From: Cucumis sativus
Taxonomy: Eukaryota > Streptophyta > Magnoliopsida > Cucurbitales > Cucurbitaceae
Direction of reading: 5' to 3'
Assembly (NCBI RefSeq): GCF_000004075.3
Contig: NC_026657.2
Span: forward strand, 9,920,001 to 9,984,000
DNA: 64,000 nt
In this document: positions 12,701 to 24,842 of the stretch, piece after piece
How the letters are laid out: every line of letters begins with the position of its first letter
How positions within the stretch are numbered: the stretch's first letter is position 1
Notes under the pieces: generated by a model
What the model was told of the DNA's origin: nothing
What the model saw: the letters and a program-made list of their open reading frames with translations, nothing else
Database searches by the model: none
Translations under genes and position numbers: made by a program

Positions 12701-15700
12701 CCACAATCTTGATCCATTTGAAGTGCCATTAATACCTTACAGATTCCTGCTCTTAATTTATCAATTTCATTGTACATAAATTCTACTTCAACTTGTTGCT
12801 CAAGATTTTCACCTTCCAGTTCAGTAATAAGTTTATCTGATAACTTGGATGCCTCCTCATATTGTTCGCATTCAATAATCAAAGAAAGATTTTTCTCTTC
12901 CAAATCCTCAACAAACTTCTGCAATATGTAGATTTCAACTTGGGCATTCACAGCCTTGTCTAGTAGCTCTTCAATTTCTTCCTTGCTCACTCTACTTTCT
13001 TCTCGTAGTTTATGGACATTGTTCTCCAAACCAGCAAGTCTGGCCTCAGTCGACTGCTTGTAACTTGTATGCTCTTGTTCTTCTATGAGAAGGGAAAATC
13101 TCAATTCTTCCACTTGATGTAAGGCAGAATCTTTGTCATTTTCCAGATCAGCATATTTTTCTTCTAGATTCGTAAACCTCTTTTCCAGGTTTCCAAGTCT
13201 CAGTTCAATGTTTTCAAGCTGAGCCACCAGTGCACCTCTTTCATTCAAGAGATTGGATCTCTCATCCTTCAGCAACTGGCAAAATTCTTCTAAGCCCTTT
13301 GTTTTTGCCCTTAATCCTTCAAGCTCTTTATTTGCACTAGATAGGGAGGCTTCCAGCAATGTGTTCTTCTCTAAAAGTTTCATCATATTCTCAGTTACAT
13401 TCTGCAGTTGTGAAAGCAAGGAAGATTTCTCTGCAACAAGAGCAGTTTTTTCTCCCTGGGTAAATTGGGAAACCTCCTGGGATTCCTTGACTTTCTCCCT
13501 TATCTTCTCCAGTTCAGCATTCAATTCAGCCAGAGATACCTTGAGATTCGAATTTTCCTTTGCAAGTGCATCCATATAACTGAGTTTTTCATAAAGTGCT
13601 TCGATCTTGTTCCTGTCCTTTTCACAGGCCTCCCTCAGCTTGGCATTTTCCTCTTGAAATTCCTTCACAGAGGATTCAAGGGAGTGCGGATCCAATCCTA
13701 CTGCCTCCAATTGTCTCATTATACCCTGGTATCTTCCACTCAAGCCTTTAATTTCTTCTCTCAAATGATAGATCTCTTTCTCAAGCAAGTTGCTCTGCTC
13801 TTCTTTTTGGGAAACCACCTCTTCAAGCTTCTCTTTTATCTCCTTCAAGCCAGATAATTGGTCCTCTAAATTCTTCATTGAAGTATTGGAAGAAAAATGC
13901 AATTCATTCAACATTTTGTTTTCATCCTTAACTCGTTGAAGCTCTTCCTCCATCCCATGTTTGCATATATCCAAATCCTTCAGCATCATGAGACCATTTT
14001 TAAGCTCCAAGGTCAGAGCTCTCTGCTCCTCCTGAGACTGACAATGTAACTTCTGCAGAGTGTGAAGAGTTTTCTCAACTTGTACAAATCGTGATTGCTC
14101 CTCATTCATTAAATTATGCAATTTTTTCAACTCATCTTGCTTTTCAGCAAGCTCCCGATCCTTAATGGCAATCTTCTGTACAAGTTTGTCTGCCTCGAAC
14201 TGAAGCGAATGGTTCGACTTCTCCAAATGAGCACACCTTTCTTCCGTCGTCTCCAATTTTGCATTAGTCATCACAAGTTCGCCTTTCAGACGTTTGGCAT
14301 CATCTTGAGCATAAGATATTTCAGTTTCCATCTTGGCAATTTTTTCCAAGCACTGCTCATAATTGCGAGATGCAATTTCCTTCTCTTCGTTAAGTTCATC
14401 AAGAGATCTCTTCAGTGCTTTCACTTCAGCTTCTGAACTATTCATTTGTTCATCAAGCATCCTTGCATAATCTTCAGAAAGAGATATTTTGTTCTCTAAA
14501 GCAGATATCTTCTTTAGGCATTGCTCATACTGAAGAAGACTGACCTCCTTTTCAGATTCTAATCTGGAAAGTTGTTGCTCAAGGTTCTGAGCTTCAATTT
14601 CTGCCTTAGCAGCTCTCTCATTTTGTCCTTCAGCATCTTGTTGGGTTACAGCTAATAGCTTTTCTAAGCTAGATATCTTTTGCAAACATTGATTATATTG
14701 TAGAAGGCCAGAATTCTTCTCTGCTTTCAAATCTAGAAGGGCTTCCTTCAATATTTTTATTTCAATTTCAGCTTTGCTTGCTCTTTCGTCAAGTCCACCA
14801 GCATCTTTTTGAGCAGAACTAAGTTCTTTCTCCAAGCTGGATAACTTCTCCAGAGAATTCTGGTATTTGAGAAAGAAAGCTTCCTTTTCAGCTTCCATCT
14901 GATTCAGTCTTTTTCTTAAATTTTGAATTTCAGCATCCAATTTTTCATCACTTTCTGAGACTGACTCACACAGGACCTGAGAGTCGTGATCATTAATTTG
15001 CCTTGATAATTGAGAAGGATCAGATTCGCCTTCATGAAAAACTGATTGCGTTCCAATGCTTCCCTCACTAACCTCTAAAGTTTCTGGCCCATTTTTTCTT
15101 GATGCAAACATCTCATTGAGCTGTTTCAGACCTCCTTTACTTACGCAAGAATTAGATTCCCCAGCACCATCTCCTTTCATTCTCAATGGATGTTGGTTTG
15201 TTGACGAAGAACTCCCCGATTCCTTGTGCAAGTCATCTTTGGCATGCAGTGCATGGTTTGGGAGGTGGATTTCTGGCGTGTGGGATTCAGCTTCTGAAAC
15301 AGAAGACTCATCGGAAAACATAAAAGGAGGCATTTGGTTGTCAAAGGCTTGAGCCATGGCTTTATGTGCATGGCGAAGTTCCACAGTTGCATGGTCATAT
15401 CTTTCAGCTAAAGCACGGTAGGCTCGGTAGAATTCCTCAACTAATTTCATAAGCTCTGGACGTTTCTTATAGTACATTTCTGCTCTTCTGGCAAAGGAGT
15501 CTGCATCCTCTTCAATTAGTTTGATCATTGCTTTTACTTTGGCATCCATGTCTGCAAAAAAGTGAACATTACGTTAGCATATTTAGTTGTTATTCGTTGT
15601 GGCAAGAGGGGGACATGCAGCCACCTGATTTTTTTATGTTCAATAAAATTACTAAGATCCGAAATTTGCAAGAGGAAGCAAAAATGATATAATTTCAATT

Positions 15701-16443
15701 GAATCATTCAAATTTAAGCTGGCATCCATAAGTTTATCCATCAAGACATCCGGAGAAGATAGAATTTTGAGAATGCAAGTGGCAATTGTGAGACACATTT
15801 ACACTATACAACATTAACTTTGATAAGTGCTGACGGTCAGAAATATTAAAAAGTACTTTCTTCCCCTCTAATCGGTGCATCGTATCATGCTTATGAAATA
15901 ATCCGCCCCCATCAACAAAGATTGTGCCTACCCCAAAAGCCAGCTCCAAGAGACAAGGTATGATTAATTCAAGGAAAGAGAGTTTCAGCTAAAAAATTTC
16001 TACAAGCTTTTTCTAATCAACAGTTCTCTTGTTACACAAAACTTTTTATTCTTTACACGTCTTTCAACTCAACCCCTCCAATACCAAGTCATCCAAAACT
16101 CAGACGTTTAAAAATGTAGGCAAGCAATAGAAAGATTAGTTACTATGAATGTGAATGTGAAGCTCAAGAAATGCAAGAATAATGCAACCCTAAACTTCCA
16201 TTGAAGAGGAAGCAAAGCACTAAGCAGTGCCAGTGGCATAAAAGAAAAGGCTCCCAAAAATTAGCCACTCAAGAATGGAGTAGGAATGAATTGGTTATCA
16301 GTGATTCAGTAAGATTAGTCATGAAGAAAAGAGGTATAACCTGTTAGATTCTCCTGTAGCCATTTTGAATTTTTGGGGCTGATATGGCTATCCCACCACC
16401 AAGAATATAAGCGCCGAGATTCAGAATGCATTAAGGTTGCCAT
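9705..16443 (-). CDS. NET1A: NETWORKED 1 actin-binding protein (NET1A/B-like, KIP1 family)
   Basis: NET1 proteins bind F-actin and sit at the plasma membrane and plasmodesmata. The coding exons on the minus strand are 16443-16341, 15551-11296 and 10820-9705; phases agree and give about 1,824 residues, slightly longer than Arabidopsis NET1 proteins. The NAB actin-binding domain fills roughly residues 1-100 and is split by intron 1. Exon 1 gives [20 protein letters not shown] and exon 2 continues with [20 protein letters not shown] and [15 protein letters not shown] very long heptad-rich coiled coil (about 200-1450) follows, with repeated LLQYxQCLxKISxLE units near residues 300-440. The last exon adds a basic, Lys/Arg-rich tail. 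Exon 2 alone is 4.26 kb. Intron 1 lies between 15552 and 16340. Probable 5' UTR exons include 16608-16558, joined to 16445. Family is certain; the NET1A/B subgroup rests on recalled synteny. Confidence 0.95.
14400..14960 (-). repeat. Internal coiled-coil repeats within NET1 exon 2
   Basis: At least four consecutive protein units share a pattern of roughly [20 protein letters not shown], with 50-60 residues per unit. Variants include [38 protein letters not shown] and [19 protein letters not shown]. They look like old internal duplications that built the NET1 rod. The pattern is visible in the protein; the number of units is my count. Confidence 0.7.
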
Positions 16444-17470
16444 GACTCCGGCAAACAACAACCAAACAAAATGTTTAGACCTTGGAAAAGCCTGGTCCTT
16501 GCACCAGTAATAGTCGAGGTAACGGATCCAGGCCAGACTAGCACGATTTGAACTCACCCCCTAGTTAATAATCCATGAGCCTTTCCAGCTTCTTGTCACT
16601 GAGTTCACCTGCATTTTCAAGAGAAAATGTCCTTATGAAACAAATGCAAATTTGTTCATATTGGCCTTTTAGACTTCAATAGAAAGCTTCTAACAAAAGG
16701 CATGCCAGCAAGCTACTCAAACAAAACCAACTTCAATAATTGCAAATTTTTCTTGATTAAAAACCCTCGATTCCCTGCATCAGAAGTCAACCCACTCAAA
16801 GAATGGGGAAAACAGATAGAATCCAGATCTCCAGCCACATAGAACTTTCTCAAATTCGGTGATGAGCTCTAAAAATACTTGGTCATTTCAAAGAACTACT
16901 ATTTTACAAAGGTTTGAATAAGTTGATTCTTGAAGCAGCATAATCAGGAGAAGCGGTTAGATTGTTATCTCAAAACAAAATTCTTAGTACAAAAGGAAGA
17001 AATTATTTGTTCAAAAGCTTACCTATGCCAAGCTTGAATCAGGAAGAAAGTCGCTAAAGTACAATGAACTAAAGGTTAAAGCATTATCTCATTCTTCAAA
17101 CACACTTCAGAAACCAACCCTTTTTCGAACCAGGGGCCAAAAGCCTCTAGAACGGCTGAAACAGCTTGCTTGATCCCAATCATACAAGAAACTCTACAGT
17201 TCAGGAAGAACAGAAAATCAATCTTCAAGCAAATGGGTCTCCCCAAGAAGGGGTGAAACAGCAAAGTCTTCGATCAAATGAAAAAACTTGAGAAATAGCT
17301 ACAAAATGGGTCATCAGAGAAAACCCCCCACTAACCAATCAGCTTCTTCACCCCATTTTTTTGGTGTCTGTCTCTGTCTCTGTCACAGGCTGAAACTCGT
17401 TCCTTGTCTCCCAGCTATTCTCCATTTCTGAAGATCACATTCCCATTATATTTTTTGGCTTTGTACAGTA
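16444..17470 (-). promoter_or_regulatory. Probable 5' leader, leader introns and promoter of NET1
   Basis: Splice-like signals on the minus strand suggest a leader exon at 16608-16558 (acceptor atgcag before it, donor gtgagt after it), joined by a small intron of about 112 bases to the coding exon at 16445. A further leader exon probably lies near 17200-17420. A TATA-like element on the minus strand lies near 17450. No protein-coding frame of interest occurs here. These UTR boundaries are inferred from splice motifs only. Confidence 0.45.
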
Positions 17471-20400
17471 GCCGTTCAATGATGGGTCGGCCGTTCCAGC
17501 AGCGTAAATGAAAGAACGAAGATTAAGCAGAAGGAGTGAATTAGGCAGATGGGTTACGCAAGGAATTAGGCAATTAACACAAAAAGATTAACTTTGGGTA
17601 GGTAATTAAGATAAATCTAGAAATTAAACAGGAAAATTACCCAGAAAAACAAAATTTGAAATTGGTATAGTTAGAATTAATTAGATTGTAGAAAAGGAAA
17701 GGTGTCATATTCTTTCGATTTTGCTGTCTTTTGTCGCCACCACCCTGTGGAAGATTAGTGGGTAGAGAGTGATTAAGGAGCTTGAATAGCCAAAAGCTAC
17801 TTCCTACTTTATCAATTTTTATCTTATTTGAGATTTGTGTGTTAATTAATGACAATTATTAAATTAAATTTTCTTCTATTCTGTACGGTTGGGTGTGGTG
17901 ATGAATGATGATGTTCAAGTTGTGTTCTTTTTTGGGTTTCTAAATGCTAATTACTGCATTTCATTTTTCAAAATCTTACCACTTTTCAAAACCTCATTTA
18001 ATCACCCAATTTTTTACTTCTTTTTATTTCAAATTATTTTCCTCCCTTCTTTTTTCAAACACATAACTCGATAGATACAAGCATTAGTTGAGTTTGACTC
18101 ATACAATAAATTGATATTTTATCAAAAACTCAAAATGTCAGTACGTTCTAGATTTTAATCACCATTCTAACACATTCATATTCTACTTCACTTTCTCAAC
18201 TTATATGTATTATGCAATTTATCTACGTATAAATTTTTCAATACCTCAAGTTTGAGATATTTTGTAATTTGTTTTTTTTGTCCTCCTTTCAAGTATTTCT
18301 TCTTCTCTTTAAAAGGTTTTATGATTGATTGTGGAAGTATTTGTCTACATAAATTATTCTAAATAAGTGTTGTACTTATTTTTTTTTTCTAGTTTATTTT
18401 ACCTGATCAAATATGTTAAATCTGTTTTATTATTTTTTCTACCCAATGTCAATTTTATGATTTGCTTCCAAATTTCAATGTAAAGTAAATATATAAATGG
18501 TGTATTTGCTTTTAAAAAGTTTAAGAACCAAAATAAAACTTTTACATTTTGTTACGAATCATACCTATGTTGTCCATTTTACTCTCTTTTTTAATAATCT
18601 CTCCATAATAAAAACAACCTTGGAAAGTGCTCTAAGAAATGAGAATGGTATATTAAAAAGTAAAAAATAAAGAGAACTGAAGTGATAGGATCCAAGTCAT
18701 TAAATTGGTTTAAATGACCTTTAAATTACAATAATCAATCAAATTAATGGCTAATACTACATTTTTTTTATGCTTTTATTGCTCATTAATTTTGCAAACT
18801 TCACGTAGAAGCTACATCTTATTTTTAAATAAATCAAATCTCTACTCGTTTTTTTCCTACTTTATAATTCACCAAATTTACAAATTATAGTTTTATAATT
18901 TCACCAATACAATTTTTCATTCAATTATTGGTAATACGAATTTATTGTTATTATCATTATTATCATTATCATTATCAATTATTATTATTATTATTAAAAA
19001 ATTATATAACCAATACATCTAATTTCCCCAATTTAAATCCTTGTCACACAAATTTCTCAATTATTACACTTTAACTCATTCTCACATTTTCCACAAATAA
19101 TTTTCTGTATTTTGAATTTAGTATTATTGAAATATATACATTAACTTCCAAGTTCTCCAAATTATAAAATCTCTATTTCTTTTACTTCAAAATAACTTTA
19201 TCTTTTTCTTGCTTTGGTGGGTAGAGAACCAAATATTGATATTTAGAATGTCTCCTCTCAAAGGATATATCCTCTCTTGAATATAGAAATTTTGATAAGA
19301 GAGAGGAAAAAACTATCAATTCATACCTAATTTAAAGTACTTATTACCATTTCAAGTAATAGTTTGTGTTTTTTGTGTGAATGAACGCATCAATTCATGA
19401 AAATTAATAACTAGAAAAAGACATGACTTTTCGAATGACCACGAATAAGTCTATAACTAAATCATTTTCATTATCTACGACCTAATCACTTTCTATTGGG
19501 TTGTTGGATCAGTCTTGATTCTCAAATCATAATCATTCGGTTGTTCTACAAATTTTCGTTCATTGATCCTCTAGACATGGTGCTACTCTTAGAAAAAAGT
19601 TGATATGTTCTATCTTGTGAGACAATTACACTCTCGAAACTCAAGTACTATGGTGAGTAAATTTATCTTAAAGAGACAACGTGAACTTGTTGGACTCAAA
19701 TCTACTAATGCATATATGAGTTTCTATTTGTTGCGATGATAATTTTGATAACAATGTTAAAAAGAAAAAAAAGGCGTTTTATAATTTCATGATATATTTG
19801 AGGGTGGCAAGTCCATAACTTAAAAAAATAAATAACAATAATAATAACAATAACTAATAAAGTATTTTGATGAATGTTATAAGGTAGGTTGTCCACATTA
19901 ATATACCATATCATACAAACCGATTGAATCACATTTTGATGATTAAATGAGAATTAGGTTAGAATACAAAGTCCATGATTCAAAAGTCAAACAAAATATT
20001 GTCCTTACCTCCATCCTTACAAATAGGGATCAAAATATATTGGTGGAGATCCAAAATGATGATCCTTCTTTTCAAATCGAACTAAGATCGAAGAATATAT
20101 TCTTTTATTGAGTATATTACAAATAACAAATATACACTACTTTTGTAACTTGTGAAAGATTATATTTATTTAACGTTTAGAATTAATATGCCGTTCATCT
20201 AATTTTTAAGTCGGCTAACTTCTTTCATAAATAATTGTATTCGTCCACACACACAATTATAACTTAATAATAAAAGATCTTTAAATACACTAATATTGTC
20301 ACCATATGTGAAAAATAAGACACTATATATATATAGTCTAACCCAAGAAATTAAAAGCTACTATTTATTGATAAAGTTATTTCTTGCATTATTAATCATA

Positions 20401-20537
20401 TAGTTGTTTGAAATTATCAAATAGCTAAAACTAATCATATCTTTTAGCATTGACTACACTGCCCAACTTCTCCATTGCCAACTACCAACAATTTTTAAAC
20501 ACTTCAATAATTTTTTTCATTATGACAAACATACTTT

Positions 20538-20623
20538 ATATATATATATATATATAAATCCTTATTAACACTACATTATTATTTCCTAAAAAAACATATA
20601 TATATATATATATATATATATTT
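20538..20623. repeat. Two nearby (AT)n microsatellites
   Basis: Alternating TA runs lie at about 20538-20557 and 20597-20623, separated by 40 bases that contain a short A-tract. This is simple-sequence DNA with no sign of function. Confidence 0.85.
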
Positions 20624-23175
20624 GGTAAATTACAAGTTTGAAATCAATTTTATGTTGGATGTGTTCTAAACTTGCTTGTGTCTTGTAAACAAAATTAAAA
20701 TTTTAAAAATTCTATTAGAATTCAAATTTACACATATTTGTTTTGAATGTGTAATAAACTAATTAAATTCACAAGATCAAATAATTTTCAATCATATGCC
20801 TCTCAATTTCAAGGACTTGGATGATCCTTACTTAGATATCATCTCTTCAATATCCTAATGATAAGATGAAATTAGATATTGATAAATTTAATAAAAAAAG
20901 ATAATGAAACTCAGTCCATTTGCAATTATAAGTTTGTCTATCATCTCTTCAATGCAATAATATGTATTGATTTTAGATATAATAAAAAAACTTAATACAT
21001 AAGTGTGGGGTTGTTAAGATCAGAAACACCAAAAATAGCAAAGGGAATCTGTCGGTGCCTTTAAAAGCTTATACTAAATTATTATTATTAATAATAATAA
21101 CATTAACCAAATTGTAATATGAAAAGGGAGAAAACAAAATTTCCAAAAAAATTAAAAATTAAAATTGCCAACACATTGTTTGAAAATTTTATTTTCCTTT
21201 CTCTTATGGCCTACCCTTACATTACATTACATTATTGGTGTCTCAATTTGTGGGTGAATTTTGTCTCCCTCTTGTAGGGGTCCGCCACTTCTTTTCATTA
21301 ATAGGTCACCTTTTATCGGTCCTCCTACTTCTATCTTACGGGTATTCAAAATCACTTTTCATAAAACAATTGTAAATATAACAATCAAATAGATGAAATT
21401 GATTAATGCAAGGCTGACATGACATGACAATGCAAATAGCCTATGATTGTATCTTGTCATGGTGGTTATAATTAGCTGAAGATGTGTAATAAATATATAG
21501 TATTATTTTAAGTAAAATTGTAAATGTAATTTTTTTTTTAGTTTATAAAATAACATAACTATAACTATAGTTGTGTATTATATAAAAGTAATTTTAATGA
21601 TATTATTGAGTATGGGTTTGAATAATTTTTAAAAAAATATATATGGTAACAAACATAAACGTTTTGAAATATTAGAATTAAAAGGCATGGTCTAGAGATA
21701 GAATGTTTTTTTTTTTTTTTATAATTTTAGAAAAAGGTGCATTTCAAAAATGCAATCTATATAATTGAGATAAAAGGAGAAATGAGAATCTTTATATTTT
21801 TATTCCTTTATGCTATCTATATATATTTAGATTTTGTTTGCACCTAATTTTCTTTCCAAAAAGTTTACTTTCTTTTTCTTAACATAAAGTTTGGAATCAT
21901 GATTCATGAGTGATGATAAAATTGAAATAATTTGGTTTTTTGATATATTGATATATTTGAGATTAATTGGGTCCAAGTCCAATGTAAGAATTAGGTCATT
22001 GTACAGCCAAGTAGTCAATGATCAGAACCGTCCATTAAATAATGTCCACATGGGTGCTGATGTAGGACTCTTTTGACTCATTGGATTACTTATGGGTCCA
22101 CTTGTCATATGCCAAATGGGTTCTTTCATACTTCTTGCCTTTTGTTTTCATACCCCTATGATTCGTGTCTCTCCATTTTTAGTGATTTCATTTTCGCTTT
22201 TATCTTAATCCTAATGATTCCATGGTTCGATCCATTTTTTTTGTTGATAGTTTATATCTTAACCAGTTGAATGCGTTTAAATGGGTTATTTTACTTTTAT
22301 TGTTCTAACTAACAAATGGAGTGGAGAAATTTGATTCATAACCGTTTGTTTTTGCGTGTAGTTCTTATCCTTATTGTTCGACCTAAATTCAATGCTTTTT
22401 CACTAGTCACAAAATTACTTCAAAAGTCAATAGACATGAGGTTGAAGTTGAACGATGAACGTTGCTCATTCCAAGAGAACACGGTTTGATTACAGTGGTC
22501 AAACTATCACAAAACTCTTACATTCAGGGAATAAATTTACTCCTTTTGTCCAAAATTTTAGTACTCCAAACTCAAATGAGTAGAATCGAATCTGTTCAGA
22601 AATGAAATCTAATTACTTCTTTATAATAAAGAGAGAGAAGAAAAACATTGAGGTAAATAGAAGTAGAGATTGAACTTGAAACATACAAACTTTAATGAAG
22701 AAGAAGTTGCTGTACTCCAACTGCAAAAGTTAAATCTGCAGTAAATGTTGTAAACCTTCCAACATTAAAGAGATTTTGGAGCATATTTTTCTGCATCAAT
22801 CAAAACTCTAACTCATCAGTGGAGATTGTCAAGTCTAGTATATATTGTTCAGCAAAGACAATGACTTTAAGCCCAAAAAATTAGAAATGCAATCTCCCAA
22901 AAAAAAAGAGGAAAAAACAATGGTGAAATTTGCTTGTGAGTACCCACCAGCACAAAGACAGAGTCCTTTCTAATTGGCTTTGCTTTCTTTCTTTTTCAAC
23001 TTCTGTTTGATTTTACTCCTCACCAAAAAGCTTACATTATGCTTTTAAGAAACAGTACAACAGCCAAAATAAAAATGAGAAATGAATATAAAAACCCTCC
23101 ACCTTCTTGATGTGATTTCCCTCTCAAACTCCTCATCAAACTATTTGGTGAGAGAGGGATATGGGTTTGAATTGT

Positions 23176-23251
23176 GTCTACCATAACTATGAAAATTCAA
23201 AATTCTAGAATGTTGAAAATTTTACCAGCAGTCTACCATAACTATGAAAAT
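23176..23251 (+). repeat. 21-bp direct repeat, 55 bp apart
   Basis: The sequence gtctaccataactatgaaaa plus one more t occurs at 23176-23196 and again at 23231-23251. It lies in non-coding DNA. It is probably a small local duplication. Confidence 0.8.
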
Positions 23252-24842
23252 CCAACTTTGATTCATTTTTGTTCTTCAACTTTAAAAAAGCGACATTTTT
23301 TATCCATAACGATCACTTTTTCAAAGGACAGAGGGACAAAAACAAATATTTTGAAAAATATTGGATAAAAAATGAATTGAAATTGAAAGTATAGTTACTA
23401 AAATAAATATTTTGAAAGTAAATACCAAAATAAATCAAAACTAAGAGTATAGGAACCAATGTAGTATTCAAATCTCATCTATAATTAGGTTAGAATAAAG
23501 GTTGAAATTGCAAAGTCAAGGGATTTGGTTTCGGTCCTTGTATATGTTTTTTAATTTCATACTAATCCATGTATTTCCAAATGTTAGGTTTGGTTTCATA
23601 CATTTGGTAAAAACTAATGAAGTTTCTAATTGTTGAGTTGAAGGGTTGTCCAAAGTTTAAAAGAGTCTTAATTGTTGAACTAACCTCATTTATGTAGCTT
23701 ACCATCCCTATGATTTAGGCATTAAAAGCATATGCATCCATGTAATTTGGCATTAAACATCTAACATGCTCTGTTCAATGTCTTCATCAGCACAAACCAA
23801 GGAAAAACAGCAAAGTTTCAATGTGTTCTGAAGGTGTACTGTTTCTTAATTCCAAGAATATATCGAGAAAAACAGACACCATAATGAACTTTAGGACCAA
23901 GGGATTGTATTTGTGTGGACAATGGTTTGAATAAAGTTTTATAGAGTGTCGGCATGATCGCCCTTTTAATATAACAGCAAAACCTAATACATTTCTACCA
24001 AACCCCATGATTAAAGTTGCCTCTCAAGGTATCTAAGGAGAAAAGTGGAAAATAAGAGGGGCATGTGAATCTTTTGGACCCCAAACAAAAGATAAACTTT
24101 CAGATTTTGTTTTTGTTTTCTAGTGGAATACCCAGCTGTGTGGCTAGCTAGTAGTGTAATTCTGAAAAAGGGTACTGGAAAAAGTTGAGATTCTGGAATG
24201 GTTATGTAAATTTGTTGGGTTTTTTCTCAAACAAGTAAAAATCCCAGACATGTCTGTTCCCACCCAGAACTAGCCGAAAATAAAAGGACAAAAGCCTATA
24301 ACCCACCCATGTGCCTGCCTTCTCTATCTTTCTCTCTCTGTTGATTCAAATCAAAACTGAAGACTCAATTAAGGAGGATTCTGAGGCTCAGAAAACGGGT
24401 TGGGCCATGGTTCATGGATGAAAGTTGGACCTAGAACAGGGCTTTGATGAAGCTACTTGGTCCAACTCAAGCTCATTTGGTGATTACTTTTGCTGAAATT
24501 GGAGTGTAGTGGACAAAATGGGCAATATGTTGACTAGGGGGTTTGTTCCTTCGTTAGATCTACTAGAAAGAATCTAAACCAGATGGCTGTCAGCAAAGTC
24601 TGGATAAAAAGAAAGATTGAAATGAAGCAAATTAATCATGGATCTATATAAATCAACAGTCCAACCATCATTTCTACAGGTACAACCTCTGGAAAACTAA
24701 TATTTTACAAGATAAGTTGGAGGTATTGAGCGTAGGGAGACTACTTTTTATTATACAAAGCTCAAACAGAGTACCACTGAGCAACGTATTTTTCAACTAA
24801 CTGGCAAATTGAAGCAGACTTTGCTCGGAAGACTCACCATTT

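Larger units (their letters stand above)
17471..24700. other. Gene-poor AT-rich region of about 7 kb
   Basis: I see no gene with recognisable domains on either strand. The stretch contains poly-A/T tracts, (ATT)n-type runs near 18945-18995, (AT)n runs near 20538-20557 and 20597-20623, and a direct repeat of 21 bases at 23176 and 23231. The short open frames here (for example 17889-18074, 22073-22270 and 23174-23368) are low-complexity and end randomly. The right end merges with the 3' UTR of the TCX gene. Confidence 0.6.

Noticed and set aside
13465..13857. Plus-strand frames inside NET1 exon 2 (also 12248, 13253, 14116, 15056 and others)
   Set aside because: They are antisense shadows of the long, codon-biased NET1 coiled-coil exon and show no domain.
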